Positions 40,505-52,723 of a DNA stretch of 64,000 bases are shown piece by piece. The DNA is from Crocodylus rhombifer (lineage: Eukaryota; Chordata; Crocodylia; Crocodylidae), in contig JAVSML010000046.1 of assembly GCA_038503035.1 (NCBI GenBank), forward strand, positions 317,662-381,661. The letters are read 5' to 3'. The position numbers and the translations under genes were made by a program. The notes under the pieces were generated by a model. That model was not told where the DNA came from. It saw only the letters and a list, made by a program, of their open reading frames with translations, and made no database searches. Positions within the stretch are counted from its first letter, which is position 1. Every line of letters begins with the position of its first letter.

Positions 40505-41252
40505 GTGCTGGGGCTTACCTGTACAGATAACTTATACTGATGTAACTAAAAGTAAAATGTTGCACGATGAAAAACTCTGGACATGTTAAATTGCTTTAAG
40601 CTAGTTTGAAATGAAACAAAGGATTCAGAAGTGAAGTTGTGTGTGAAGTTTAACTAAATCAATGCAATGTCACAATTTCAGCTGAAGAAATTCAACCCCA
40701 TGTACAGATGAGGCCAGAAAGCTGCTCATGACATTGATGCACCACCCACTTTACACTTTCTTGGAGACCTTAATACACCAGCTTTACAATGCAACACAAA
40801 ACAGCCATAGTGGGGCAGAGAATTTGGCCCATTAGATCAACTAGCTTGTTTCTGTGCCAGCTTGTTTCCTTACAGTACATTTTCTAGTGCCTTGTCAGGT
40901 CTAGTTTTAAATGTCACAAGTAACATGTTTTTACCACCTCCCTCGGGAGACTATTCCTCCAACTAATAGCTATCACTGTCACAAAGGTTTTCTGATATGT
41001 AGCATGAATTTTCTTTCTCAATTTCCTCCCATTACTTCTGCACTAGCAGCAGTTATGAACCTACATATTCATACCCATCAAATATTTGTAGACGGATATA
41101 CTTGTATATCCTTCTGAAGCTGTCAAATACGAGTAGAAAAATTTAATCATTTCTTTGTCTTGTGACAACAAGACCTGTTCTCTCCTTTGGGTGAAATGGT
41201 GTAGCAACTCAGAATGAACCATCCTATGCTTTTTCATGTTTCATTATTTTAA

Positions 41253-41468
<216 letters not shown>

Positions 41469-41982
41469 TGACGTGTCCTGACACCTCATGTACTTTAGCA
41501 TAATATACCACCACTGACTAAATGTAGAGGGCAGGAATAGGTTTTTTTATAACATACTGTACTTCTTATATACAACACACACCTGTTTTTCAAAAATTAG
41601 CTGCTGAAAATCAGGGTGCACATTTTAAGCAAGGTAATTAAAGCTGCTGGTGTCATCAGCTTCTGCTACACAAGCCTCTGTTTGCTGGGGGAAGAGAAAG
41701 TAATTCTGCACATGCTACATGGAGGGCTCCTTTGCTACTGGCTGTGGACACTTTCTCTTGACAGAGGCTGACTCTGTGGAAGTTGGCAGGCACTTCTGGC
41801 TGCCCACCCAGCTCAAGTCAAAAGATAAGAGGGGATGGGCATCTTGACTCAGCCAGCACACTTAGTGTCCTGTCACTAAGGAGTTAACAGAGCAGACAGT
41901 GTTTTTCTCCCCCACAACTGCAGCTGCCTGCGTTTCCCCTGGGTAATTACAATACTTACCAGGATTTTCAAGAGAAGATTCT

Positions 41983-42515
41983 TTCATAGATTTCATAGAC
42001 ATTAGGGCTGGAAGGGACCTCGCAGGATCATTGGATTCAGCCTGCTGCTCAAGGGGCAGAAAGTCTGCTGGGGTCAAAAGATCCATACAAGATAAGCATC
42101 CAAATGTATCTTAAAGGTGTCCAGAGTAGGTGCTCGCACCACTTCTGGGGGGAGTCTATTCCAGACTCTGGGGACTCAGGCAGTAAAGAAGATGGTAAAA
42201 AAGTCTTCCTGGGTCTTGCTTAAGCTCCTTCAATAGATGCAAGCCAGGGTTTTGTTTGCTTTCCTGGCTGTGGCATCACATTGGTAGCTCATGTTCATCT
42301 TGTCGTCAGTCATGACCCCCAAGTCTCTTTCGGTCGTGGTGCTAGTGAGGGTAGCACTGCCAAGCCTAGAAGTGTGATGTGGACTTTTTTCCCCTGAGGT
42401 GGAGCACCTTGCATTTCTCTGTGTTGAATGTCATCAGGTTTTGATCTGCCCACTTTGTGTGACCACACTTCCCCATCGTTTGGTGTTATCAGTGAATTTA
42501 GCCAGTCTGCTTCTT
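41983..42515 (-). mobile_element. CR1 LINE 3' fragment
   Basis: The + strand reads TTTCATAGACATTAGGGCTG, GAAGGGACCTCGCAGGATCA and GCCTGCTGCTCAAGG, which is the reverse complement of the CR1 3' untranslated region. It is followed by the reverse of the ORF2 end with words such as CCCCAAGTCTCTTTCGG. So a 5'-truncated CR1 lies on the minus strand. CR1 is the dominant LINE of birds, crocodilians and turtles. Confidence 0.85.
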
Positions 42516-42542
42516 TTTCTTCATTCTGTATTTTTAAACAAA

Positions 42543-43041
42543 GGCTAAGTACAGACAGTCAAAAAGCCTGAAAATGAATCAATTCAATCTTTGCAGGTTA
42601 GTCTAAGCTGCATGGATTTAACTGATAAGCAAGTGAATAGACATTCACTTTAGATTTCAGAAATGCAGCCTGCAGTAGCCCAAGCCAGACCCTGGGGGGC
42701 AACTCAGATAGCTTGGGCTAAAGCTAGCCAGCCACCCTGCAAAATGGGGGGAGGGGAGGAGGAGAGAGGCAGAGGAGAGGGTTGGGGGAAGGTGCAAAGC
42801 ATCCTGGGATGCCGGGATATTATGAGTTAACTTGCATCTGAAGGGGATCTGGGACAGAAGTTCAATAAACTGTTTTAACCTAAATCAGTTAAGTCTGATA
42901 CTACATCCATCTAGGCTTATCTTAAACCAGTTTCAGCCATTTTGAAAGTGATTTATGTGCACTGAACTTTTGTTGTGTTACAGACTTGAACTGGTTTCCA
43001 ATCACTTATACCAGTTTGTGTGTAATTTCTGACCCTAGCCT
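42543..43041 (-). mobile_element. inverted-repeat-ended DNA element, copy 2 (opposite orientation)
   Basis: This 499-bp element is the inverted relative of 33676-34541. Its left end GGCTAAGTACAGACAGTC and right end TCTGACCCTAGCCT mirror the ends of copy 1, and 100-bp arms align in reverse complement at roughly 75-80 percent by eye. The centre contains a purine-rich GGGGAGGGGAGGAGGAGAG run. No coding frame is present. Confidence 0.65.
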
Positions 43042-44934
43042 AAGTGCCTGTTTTTATTCAGGGGTCTGTTGAATGCAAGGAATATGGTATTGGGTAGGAT
43101 AAACTAAAAGTTTCCTTGTTCCCAGTTTGTTTCCTGAAAGATTATAAATGATATCAAAATGTGCTTTAAATGCCCCCTTAGTTCATAGCTTTTAATATTT
43201 AAGTTTATAAATGTGGCATTTTGACCAAAATGGTTTACTGAGTTAATGTTTATGTAGAAAACACGCTACAAAAAATAAATACATGATACTGTTGATTTTG
43301 AAATCAAGTACATTGTATTCAGCTCCTGTTTTAATTGTCTGCAGTTCCTAGTGAACTGATACTCCACTCAGACATCTCAACATTCATCAGTTTTTTATTT
43401 GCTTTCTACCCAAATCAGTGATGGCATCATATCTGTGTAGCAAGAAGAGAACCTTCTTTTCTAATGTTACTGATTTTTTTTTCCTAACAACCTCTGTCAA
43501 TTAATAGCATACATCTATATACTTTCTTGAATATTTGGCATATATCAGTTGAGACATAAATACAGGAAGTAAAGAAATATTGCATAGCCTGTATCTCAGA
43601 GAACAAATGAAGCTAATTAAATAATTGGTAAATAAGGAACACATACTTTGACACATGTTTCAGATTACTCACATGATTCTGTATAAAATGACTGTAAGCA
43701 GGACTAATGTAGTAAGAATGGAGGGTGGGTTCAAACATTAACACATGGGCATAATATTTTTCGAGGTCTCGGAACAAAGAAGAAACTCAATACAGTCTCT
43801 TCTTAATTTGTCACTGTCTGTGAAAAATGTATCCCATTACAGTATAGGATTTCAGTGCTCAATCTTGTCATTCCTTTCAGACTTCTTCCCTTACAATGTT
43901 TCTTGCTCTGTGCGCATAACACAGAAATCACTATCTGTTAAAAAAGTCTGATAGTACCAGATTTAATTGATCCATTTTCTAGGTCAATAGAAGAAATAGC
44001 CTTTAAGATAAAACTTGTAAGGAACAGAATGTGAGCATATTCTATATTGAATCCTGTCTTCAGATCCTAAAAAGACTATTTCTGAATTAACCATCTGTAT
44101 TATTGGAGTAGACGTCTCCAAAATGAAAATTTTCAACTAGAATTTTTGTTGAAAATTCAGTACTTGACTGGAGCCCAGAAAATATACCAGAAAGTTGTTC
44201 TGATTTTTTAATAAGCTGAACATACTGTACTGCTAAAACTTTTGGACCACCCAGATCCTAAGAATTGTGTGATGTTTAATATCCACTTAATGCCTGAGTA
44301 TCTCTAGAAGATTATTGAGACAGCAACCACAATAGTAATGTGGTTGGTTGTATGTTCCATATATCTATGATAGATATCTTGTAATGAATACTCTTTATCA
44401 AGTTAAGATCAGCTGCATTCACTCTAAATAGCATCACAGGAAGACTTTGAGTACCATAAATTTGAACAGAATACAAACAGGTAGAAAAAATCTGTGAATG
44501 AAATACATCACAACTGTGACTAGAAGCAGTGCTTAATCTTATGCATAGTAAGACCAAGACATAATAAGACTGAATTGTCATTGAGCTTTCAAATCCAAAG
44601 CTATACAGTGTTTAAACAACCAGTTATTAAGATAGATTTAATATAGCATGGCCTTATGATTACTTCAGAATATTTATCAGGTACATGTATTAATCCTGCT
44701 TGCTATTTTCATTTCTAATGACATGTTTGTATGACATGATGCATTGTGATATGTAGCTTTTCTTGTAGAAACATAATGTGCATTTCCCCTTGAGGCCTTG
44801 GTTTCACAGCAATTTTATTATTAGAGCAGTCACATAATACTACACTTTATTTTTTACAAGAATGTTAAGCTTCAAGATTCAGCAGGGTGATAAAGTGTCA
44901 CATTGCTTAAGAGGAATATGAATTTTATCCAACA

Positions 44935-46306
44935 GTGTCACTACATCACAGTTTGGAAAGATCACTGTCTATGAATAGCAAGACAATCCAAGTTTTCCCT
45001 TCATTTTTTAAACAAAGACAAAACTTCCATTCTACCTTCAGAGATTCTGGGAGGCTGAAGATGTTTTTGCATGCTCCCCCTTACCCTCCCAATAAAGGGC
45101 TGCTGCCCTTCTTGCCCCCTCCCAGTTGTGCTACTGATGTGAAGTGTTCCTTCCTCAGCACCAGGTGTTGTGGCACCAGACACTGCAGCCCCAAAGTGTT
45201 TATGGTACTCACTAACCTGCCCATTAGCCTGGTACCACTCTTCCTTCAGTATGTAACAGATGTAGTTTCAATATATCCATTGAACCCACTGAACTCCATC
45301 AGATCTTACTTAGCATATGTGAGAGTGAGTTCCCATCAGTTTCTCTATTATCCCCCCTGGAGTATATATCTCTTCTTGTCTCAGCTCTCTGCTGAAGTAA
45401 CACCATAGGATTACTCAGATAATATATCAAAAGAAGCACCCTTCAAGAAGTGACAGTCATGGTACCTTTACTAGCTCAGGTCATACAGTTTCCCCTTAGG
45501 TATGTTCTCTTATCCTAGGAAGCCTGACAGTATACCACTCCAAGAAATTGAGGAAAAACAACCCATATTGCTCGATATCCTCCATAGAACTTCAGTGAAA
45601 AAGATTAGCATGCCTGTCAATGAAGACCTATTTAAACCCACTTGATTGATCTAGCACTCTTCTCCAGCTTGATGGGGAGAGATGGGAAGTACAAATATTG
45701 TTCTGTATAGTGCAGAAAAAGGATCCTCCTGCCTTGCAACATGGGCAAAGCACCAGGGAGAAGCACTGCCAGAACTGGTCAGATCAGAAGTTCAGTGTGT
45801 CAGATCCACTGACTCCATGGACCAGTGTAAGGATTAGGCTGTAAGCAGCGTTAAGAAGTGTGGAGTCCAAGTCATGTTCCCAGTCCATAGCAATATCTAT
45901 GTCTGTAGTCAAGGCCAGGCTAGGTGAGGAGCCAGGGAGTCCAGAGCACTCAAGAGAGTAAGTGGGAACAAAGAACTGGGGTCCAAGGCAGGTGCAAGAC
46001 AGGAACACAGCACAAGGGTCCAAGGCTAGGAATAAAGCTAGGAGCTTCTGCAGAGTGTGAGATACTGAGCAGCAAAAGCCCAAATGAAAGGCCTGGGTTT
46101 TATGTCCTAAGCTCGGCTTATCCTGAAGACAGTTAGTTGAACTCTTGCAGCTGGTGCTATTTTCATACTAGGTGGCACTACTGAAGGCGCAGATTGCATT
46201 CTAACAGCTGGATATGTTTCTGGCCCCTGGGATAGGCTACCTACTATCATGGGCAGGCTGCCTAAAGAACACCTGGAGGAATGAAGACTGTTTTGGCAGA
46301 AATCCA
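44935..46306 (+). other. unclassified, possibly retroelement-derived sequence
   Basis: This stretch carries a 157-codon open frame (44935-45408) with no recognised domain. It is followed at 45800-46300 by a purine-rich part with repeated words such as AAGGCTAGGAATAAAGCTAG and CAGAGCACTCAAGAGAG. It directly precedes the DIRS-like fragment and could belong to the same insertion, but I cannot show this. Confidence 0.25.
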
Positions 46307-46590
46307 CCTAACAGGATGAAGACTGTGTGGACCAGTGGGTCTTCGAAGTAATGTTCCAAGGGTTTTCCATCCAATTTTACTCTTTAACCACTCTACCCTC
46401 CTTTTTTCCCATCCAAGTTCAGGGATTCCTTTTCTAAGAAACTTTTGGAATGGGGAGTAAACTGCTTAATACAGCTTGGATCTATAGAAGAAGTGCTCTC
46501 AGAGTTCAGAAGAAAGAGCTTCTACTCCCTCTACTTCTTGGTCTCAAAGAAGAAAGAGGTTTGGGAAGACCCAACCTCAGTCTACAATGT
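46307..46590 (+). pseudogene. DIRS-like retrotransposon fragment (RT N-terminal part)
   Basis: In the + strand the frame reads VDQWVFEVMFQGFSIQF, then, after a short gap, GSIEEVLSEFRRKSFYSLYF followed by LVSKKK. This wording and order match the start of the reverse transcriptase of DIRS-type tyrosine-recombinase retrotransposons (an xQWVL...GYxxQF motif, then a GFYSRYFLVPKKDGG motif). The frame then stops, so only a decayed piece remains. A gypsy-type element is the alternative. Confidence 0.5.
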
Positions 46591-47178
46591 CTAAATATGT
46601 TTATGGAATTTAATTTTTTTTACATCCCCTTTCTATACATTTTGATATTAATGATAGAAATATTTTTGTTGGCCTGTGAGTGGAAGGTGAAATTGATGTT
46701 TTTCACGATTTTTTTCTCTGGATTCTTCAAACTGTTTTTCAGACTTGGGCTTTACTTTACATTTCTATTAACACACCGACAGACTATAGTTCAAGTTCCT
46801 GGTAGGGACTCTTTTTACTAGCTATAAAGTACTGTAGTCCTTCCTCACTCTGCTTAACAGTCTGGATGTTGGCTGGATAACTTTATACACAAGGTATAGA
46901 ATGCCTTCTTGCAAAGTTCAAAGCATTTCAATAGGCTTATATATATGGGGCAAAATTGAAGCCATTTCACTTCCATTCACTAAGGAGTTACAATACAGGA
47001 TACCTGATTTTTCACTAACTAGTCATTTCTTGTTGTCCTATTCTACTGTTTGATGTCCATTCTACCTCTAGACAATTTCTATTCACTGGTCCTGTTACCT
47101 CTGAAGTTTTGGGGCTCACTATGCTAGGCAGCCCCTGCTGCACCTCTTTTTAGGACCTGTCATACCCTGTTAATTATA

Positions 47179-47822
47179 TAGATTTCCCTCGCTCTATGCG
47201 GGTTCTGTATATGCGAATTCACTCTTAAGCAATGACCCTTTTTATACCAAAAATTCATTATATGCAAGGTAAATTTACTCTTACGTGATTTGTGTGGTGG
47301 AAGTCTGCAGTCAGATTTCTGGGTCTGCTGGGGTGTGTGATGGGGAGCCCCCCTGCACCTCATCAGCTCGGCGACTGGTGCCTCCTGAATCTGGGGGGCA
47401 CCCAGGTCCCCCTATGGCCAACTGCCAATCCAGGGGGATGCCGGGTGGCCCCCCTGTGCACTCTCCTGGCGGACCCAGAAGTGGACCAGAAATATTTCTG
47501 GTCTACTTCCAGGTTTACCGCTGAACATGTGGGGGGCTTCCCCACACTCCTGTGGGACACTCCATCTGCCCCAGCATCACAGCGTTCATGAGGCATGCCT
47601 GGTACCTCAAGGTATGTAGAAAAAACATTTAAAGCTGTGTCTGTGGCTGAATCTCTGAATCAGCATCAAATCTTCAGATTCGATTTGGCTGAATCGAATC
47701 GGGGCAGTGATCTGAATCAACAAATCTAATCACTGTCCCTGATTCAGGCTGAATCCAAATCCAAATCAAATATGGCCCGTTTTGCACACCAGTAACGTAC
47801 AACATAAAGCAAGGGAAACCTG
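47179..47822 (+). mobile_element. Tigger/pogo-like element containing hAT sequence (chimera)
   Basis: The outer ends are TAGATTTCCCTCGCTCTATG and CATAAAGCAAGGGAAACCTG, inverted repeats of the Tigger/pogo type, with TA on both sides (47177-47178 and 47823-47824). Most of the interior (about 47310-47794) matches the right two-thirds of the hAT-like foldback family, including the right end GCACACCAGTA; the hAT left end is missing. The simplest reading is a hAT copy inserted into a Tigger-type element and then deleted on the left. A composite element that moved as one unit is the alternative. Confidence 0.6.
47310..47794 (+). mobile_element. hAT-like foldback element, copy 4 (left-truncated)
   Basis: Sequence from the GC-rich centre to the right end agrees with copies 1 and 2 (words GTAGAAAAAACATTTAAAGC and GAATCAGCATCAAATC). 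The right end is CACACCAGTA at 47785-47794. The left arm is absent. It is embedded in the Tigger-like element. Confidence 0.7.
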
Positions 47823-48588
47823 TACCTATTTTCCCTTCCATTAAGGTAAGAGATTTCATCGTCACTCACAATCTAAATCAAAGTATTTGCATTAAAGTCA
47901 AATACTTGTTTATTTAAGAAACAGAACTGTATATAAAAATGAATCTCATTTAATCTTCAGGCCACAAATGAACTCTCTGAAGTAGTTCCAAGATCTCAGT
48001 CTGGTTGTGTCAAGTTTGCTGCCTACATCTCTATTCTCTCTCAGCTCCTTTATTTGTCCATTTTCCCTAATGTCTTTCAAAACTGACAGTCTTTTAACGT
48101 CTTACAAGAAAAAGCTGCTATGTAGTACATAGAAGGAGTTAAAGGGTCAACCTTATAGTCATCCTCAAGGCAGAACCCACTGACCATCTACAGTGGTTGC
48201 TTTGTATTTTGATCCTCCAGGGCAGTTCAGCCTGATGCTGAAAATTTCAGGATCTTCGGTCAAGCTGGACTACTTATACACAACTGGGTGTTGCAGACTG
48301 TAAGCACAAGAAACTGCCAGCAGTCTCACAACTTTCTATTCCCAACTTCCAGCCCTTCTGCACACACTACTTCTTGTCTTTTTTGCTTGTAGCTGGAATC
48401 AGGAACAAAAGGAGTGATAAAACTGATTCCTAGATTGGCTCCATTCAAGGAACAAGAAACACAGCATGTGCAGGTTTAGTGTGGGCTTTAAAGCTTATAG
48501 ACAGCTTACTTGGTTCAGACTGGTAGAAGGCAACCCTCAGGGCAGACCCCATATAACAGCATAGACACACCTATAGAAATCTTGGAAG

Positions 48589-49345
48589 ATCATAGAAAAT
48601 GGGATTGGAAGGGACCTTGAGGGTTCATTTAGTCCATTCTCCTAACCCAAGTCAGGATCAACTAAACCTAAAAGATCTTTGTCTAACTCAGTGGGGATCA
48701 TTCTTTTTGGCAGACATGCCACAGATTAGACCCACACCCTCCTCAAATGTCACACTCATCCCTTCATCCCTCACCCAGTTTGCTGGTTAGCTTTCTGCTC
48801 TCTGCCCTGTGCTCCCTGACCAAGCCACATCTCTGCTTTCTGCTTCCTAATTTTTGGTCCCTGCCTGATCTGACGTTTCCTATCTGACCCTGTGCTGCCT
48901 GTTCCCTCCCCAGCTCATGGCACCCCAGTCTAACCTGTTCTAATAAATCCCCAGCAAAGAAGGTTCCACAATCTCCCTCTATAATCTCTTTCAGTGCTTA
49001 GTCATCCTTATAGTTAGGTAGGGTTTTTTTTTCCTAATCTCTAACTTAAATGTCCCTTGCTGTAATTTTAGTCTACTACCACTTGCTGTATCCCCAGTGG
49101 ACAGAGAGAACAGTTTTGTAGCCTTCCTCTTTGCTCAAAAGTTACATATTTGAAAGCTGTTATCATGCCTGAGTCTTCTTCAGACTAAACAAACTGAATT
49201 TTTTTTTTTTTAGTCATTCCTCGGGGATGATATTTTCTAGAGCTTTGATCAGTTTTGTTGCTCTCCTCTGGAATTTCTCCAGTTGGTCGAGATCTTTAAT
49301 GAAGTGGGTTGCCCAAATTTGGACATAGTACCCCAGCTCACACCT
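48589..49345 (-). mobile_element. CR1 LINE 3' fragment, interrupted
   Basis: The + strand has TCATAGAAAATGGGATTGGA and AGGGACCTTGAGGGTTCATT, then after a 239-bp insertion continues with GGTTCCACAATCTCCCTC, TTTTTTTTCCTAATCTCTAA and GGAATTTCTCCAGTTGGTCG. These are reverse-complement CR1 words in the right order, running from the 3' UTR into the end of ORF2. The element is on the minus strand and 5'-truncated. Confidence 0.8.
48689..48927. mobile_element. short hAT-like insertion inside CR1
   Basis: The 239-bp insert starts CAGTGGGGATCATTCTTTTTG and ends GGCACCCCA, and it is flanked by GTCTAACT (48681-48688) and GTCTAACC (48928-48935), an 8-bp duplication with one mismatch. Its removal restores a continuous CR1 sequence, which supports both boundaries. 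Confidence 0.65.
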
Positions 49346-51455
49346 AGTCAGGTTGAGTGAAATAGGAGGATTACTTTATGCATCTCAGGTCATAAGTACC
49401 CACAGAATTTACCTCACAGTAAATGAAGGCATGGATTTGTAGCATGTCAGTCACTATACAGTAACCGCCTGTGTGCAGGCTCTTTTGCTTTGGGGTTAGC
49501 TTTCATTTACTATGGGGAAGAGTATGCACATCAGCAGTTACCATGGAGTATCTGATGTGCTGTTAATCCCTGTCTTTATTTACCTCATAATAATTTGTTT
49601 GTGTGCCCAGGCCCTTATATACAACACTTCCATTTATACATTGTTATTTTTGCAATCGTGTGACATTGACTCATGTTGGTTCGTGATCCAATTGCTTACA
49701 CTCCTTCATCCCCATTTTGTGTTTGTGCAGTTTATTATTCATGACAAAGTATTATACTTTACAAGACAAGTCCTCATTGAATCGGATCTAGGCTTGGCAG
49801 GATTCAATTTTTATCAGTAAACTTTGAAAAACGTCAAGTTCATCTTACACTCACAGGCCAACAACAATATTTCCATCATTAATACCAAAATTTATAGAAA
49901 GGGGATATAAAACAAATGATGACTGATGGAATGTATGACAACAGAACCACGCTGGCTGTAGTTTGGCCTGCAACTCCCAGAAACTGCAGGGGACTTGAAA
50001 TAAAGGAAGAGGAAATGACAAAGCAGACAAGGGAGCTACAGGAGAGTAGAGCTGGGAGCAGCTCTGAAGCTCAGCTGGCTGTGGTCCTACAGTAGTTACG
50101 TTTTATTGATTTATGGATTTTTTTTTTTTATATTTCGACGTGATTTTATAAAGGTCTTAACAGTATACTTTCATTAATAAACTGTCTGCCCCAAACACCT
50201 AATTTAACTGAATTCTGGAAATTTAAATTGATAAAAATCAAAATAAATGTTTAAAAATAAATATGGATATTATCTAAGTATCTGAAAGTAAAGTTCATCA
50301 GGCCTAGTCCATTTTAAAGCATCAGATTTTCCTAAGTAGTCTCTAACTTGTCCTTTCCCCATGTTGTTCTGAGCTTTTACTCTTTCTTGCTAATGTTTTA
50401 GTTATCTAATCACAGCTAAACTTAGGGGAGACTGGATCAAAACAGGTTTTAAATGCTTCAGACTTTTTGACACCATTTGTTATTAGCTGCCACCTCTGTC
50501 TCTCTGCATCTCCTCCTCCCACTGTTTGTAGATCAAGTCTTTCTCTTCTCTTTCTCTTACTACTAATATAATATATTACTTTCACGTTAAATTAAGTTAG
50601 GGACATACAGGGCCTTAGCCCTTCTCAGGTTGTCCCTCTGTCCTTAGTAATGAGTCTTAAAATTATCTATTCTACCAAGTCCATAGTTTTGGTGAATTCT
50701 CATAGTAGTTCAGAAAAGCCTCATTTTTCTGGCTTGGTGATCCCATCATAAAATCTCATGATTCACTGTAATATATCCCTTGTTCAATTTCCTTTTTATT
50801 TTTTTCCAAGGGCTTTTCACAGGTCTGTCTCCCATTATATTCTGGATCTCCGAGCAAGTGTATACATCCTTGACTTGCAAGGACCTTCTTCCTTTTTTCT
50901 TCCTATATGGCCTTCCTGAACAAACTGCACCATTCTATGTCAGTATTCAAGCCCTAAATTATTTCACTAAGTCTTTGTGATACTATTGAACTAAAAAAAC
51001 TGAATAGCATGCTAAAATTTCCAGTTCTTCTTGTTCATCATTTATACTGTTTGAATTAGATCAGAGGCATGTAGGATGTTCAACAGACTTCCCCCTTACT
51101 TTCCTTTTGTTCCCTCCATAAACCTGTTACGATTACTGATATCTCCTGCACTTCTAGGATTTTGTCATGGTCACTGGTTTGTAATTCCCATGCCACTGGT
51201 TAATAGATCTGTGACCAAAAGTGCTCTTTCTCTTCTTTAGGTGGACACAATCTCAATTCCGTAGTAGTTGCAACATCACTTTCATGGCCATGGAAATCAA
51301 AGTCCTCTCATTATCTCTGAACTCATGTATTTATCTCCAGAGGTCATCGTTCCCGCCTGGTTCTTTACCTTCAACTGGAAGCATTGAAAAGAATAACCTT
51401 AAAGCCCCTACCCTTTATTTTTACTCCCAGATTCCTTTCTGAACTGTTCAAGGTC

Positions 51456-51960
51456 CTACCCAGCATTATCATTAGTACCCACATGGATGAGCAACATAGG
51501 ATAATAATCAGAGAGTTGGATGAGCCTCAGCATTCCTTCCATAACTTCTCGCATTCTGGCTCCTGGAAAGCAGTTCTTCTGTGGCGTAAGGTCAGGTTGG
51601 CAGATGGATTCTTCTGTCCCCTTCAGATCATATCTGCAGATCAGGATACAAGGGTTGCAGGTCATCCAGTGCTGCTTAGCACTGCTACAGTCCTTTCTAG
51701 TCATCCAGCTTCTTCATCCTTGCAGATCTCCATGTGCATCATATTGATGAAGTCCTTATGATCCTACACACCTTTGAGCCTGGTCCCTTCCTCCTGTAGT
51801 TCCTTCTACTATTTCCTCAGAGGTTCCACTGGTAGGCATCTCTCACATTAAATAGTTTCCCTACTTGGCTTTCCAGGGCAGTGACAGCATTGGGTGCAAG
51901 CATTGAGGTTCAAGACCTTTATCTTAGCATGTCCCATATGATACAGGTGAACAAAAAGCT
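51456..51960 (-). pseudogene. CR1-type ORF1 remnant with esterase (SGNH) motif
   Basis: The minus strand encodes words of the CR1 ORF1 esterase domain: FPGARMREVMEGMLRLIQLS followed by LLIHVGTNDNAG, where GTND is the block III-like motif of SGNH hydrolases. Upstream on the minus strand, around 51700-51760, a frame reading DFINMMHMEICKDEEAG fits the segment before the esterase in related elements. Stops and frame changes break it. ORF1 of CR1 is thought to serve RNA/membrane interactions during retrotransposition; this copy is dead. More CR1 sequence may continue down to about 50.4 kb, but I cannot prove it. Confidence 0.6.
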
Positions 51961-52089
51961 ACCAATGCGGTGTTTGGTTTCAACGATACAGCATTTCCCA
52001 GCTATTTTGGAAGGTTACTGTAGTCCACCTAAGCTCTCCTTAGAGTACTTTCTACAGCTTCTTTTCAAAGCTTCTGTTTGATTCTCTCT

Positions 52090-52338
52090 GGGTGCGTCTA
52101 CATGTGCACTTTAATGTGCAGTAGCCTATTTTAGTGCACAGTAAAGCAGTGCATAAAAAACCGCGCTATTATGCTAATGCATAGTAAAATAGGCTACTGC
52201 ACATTAAGCATCACCTAAAAAGCTTGTGCTAGTGTACATAAGTGCAGCCTCATTTGCACTGATTTAGTACCTCACATTGGAGGTATTAAATTTAATGTGT
52301 ATTAGGAAAAGTGCATTAATGCATGTGTGGATGCGGTC
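52090..52338. mobile_element. MITE-like element with 3-bp target duplication, copy 4
   Basis: This 249-bp element begins GGGTGCGTCTACATGTGCAC and ends GCATGTGTGGATGCGGTC, flanked by TCT and TCA (imperfect). The interior words GTGCAGTAGCCTATTTTAG and AAAATAGGCTACTGCACATT form an inverted pair, as in the other copies. Confidence 0.8.
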
Positions 52339-52723
52339 TCAGTTCACTAGCTCCCACTAGTTGATAAACAGGTGGGTTTTAAACCCTTTAACTAGGTCAG
52401 CCCTGCCCATTCACTAATATATAGTAAAGGTCAAAATATTAAAGGACAGAAGGCTAGAACCCTCAATAATCATTCATTTAACGGGGTTTTGGCTACAATT
52501 CCTGGACAGTAATCCATTCTAAACTATACTATGACATGATCAACCAACCAGCCAGCCTTTCTTACCTTCAGGGAGGGAGGAACTGTATTGTTTCTTACCA
52601 AGACAGGTCCCCTCCAAAGTCTTCTGTTTTGCTGTACCTTGTTTGCTAGCCATTCCTTTGTTCTTAGCAGTAAAAAATACACAGCTTGGTCCAAGGGAAG
52701 TTTTAGCTGAGTTGTGTCTCAGT

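Noticed and set aside
44935..45408. 157-codon open frame as a gene
   Set aside because: No recognisable domain, no splice context, and it lies in a repeat-rich intron next to a retroelement remnant. I list the area only as unclassified.
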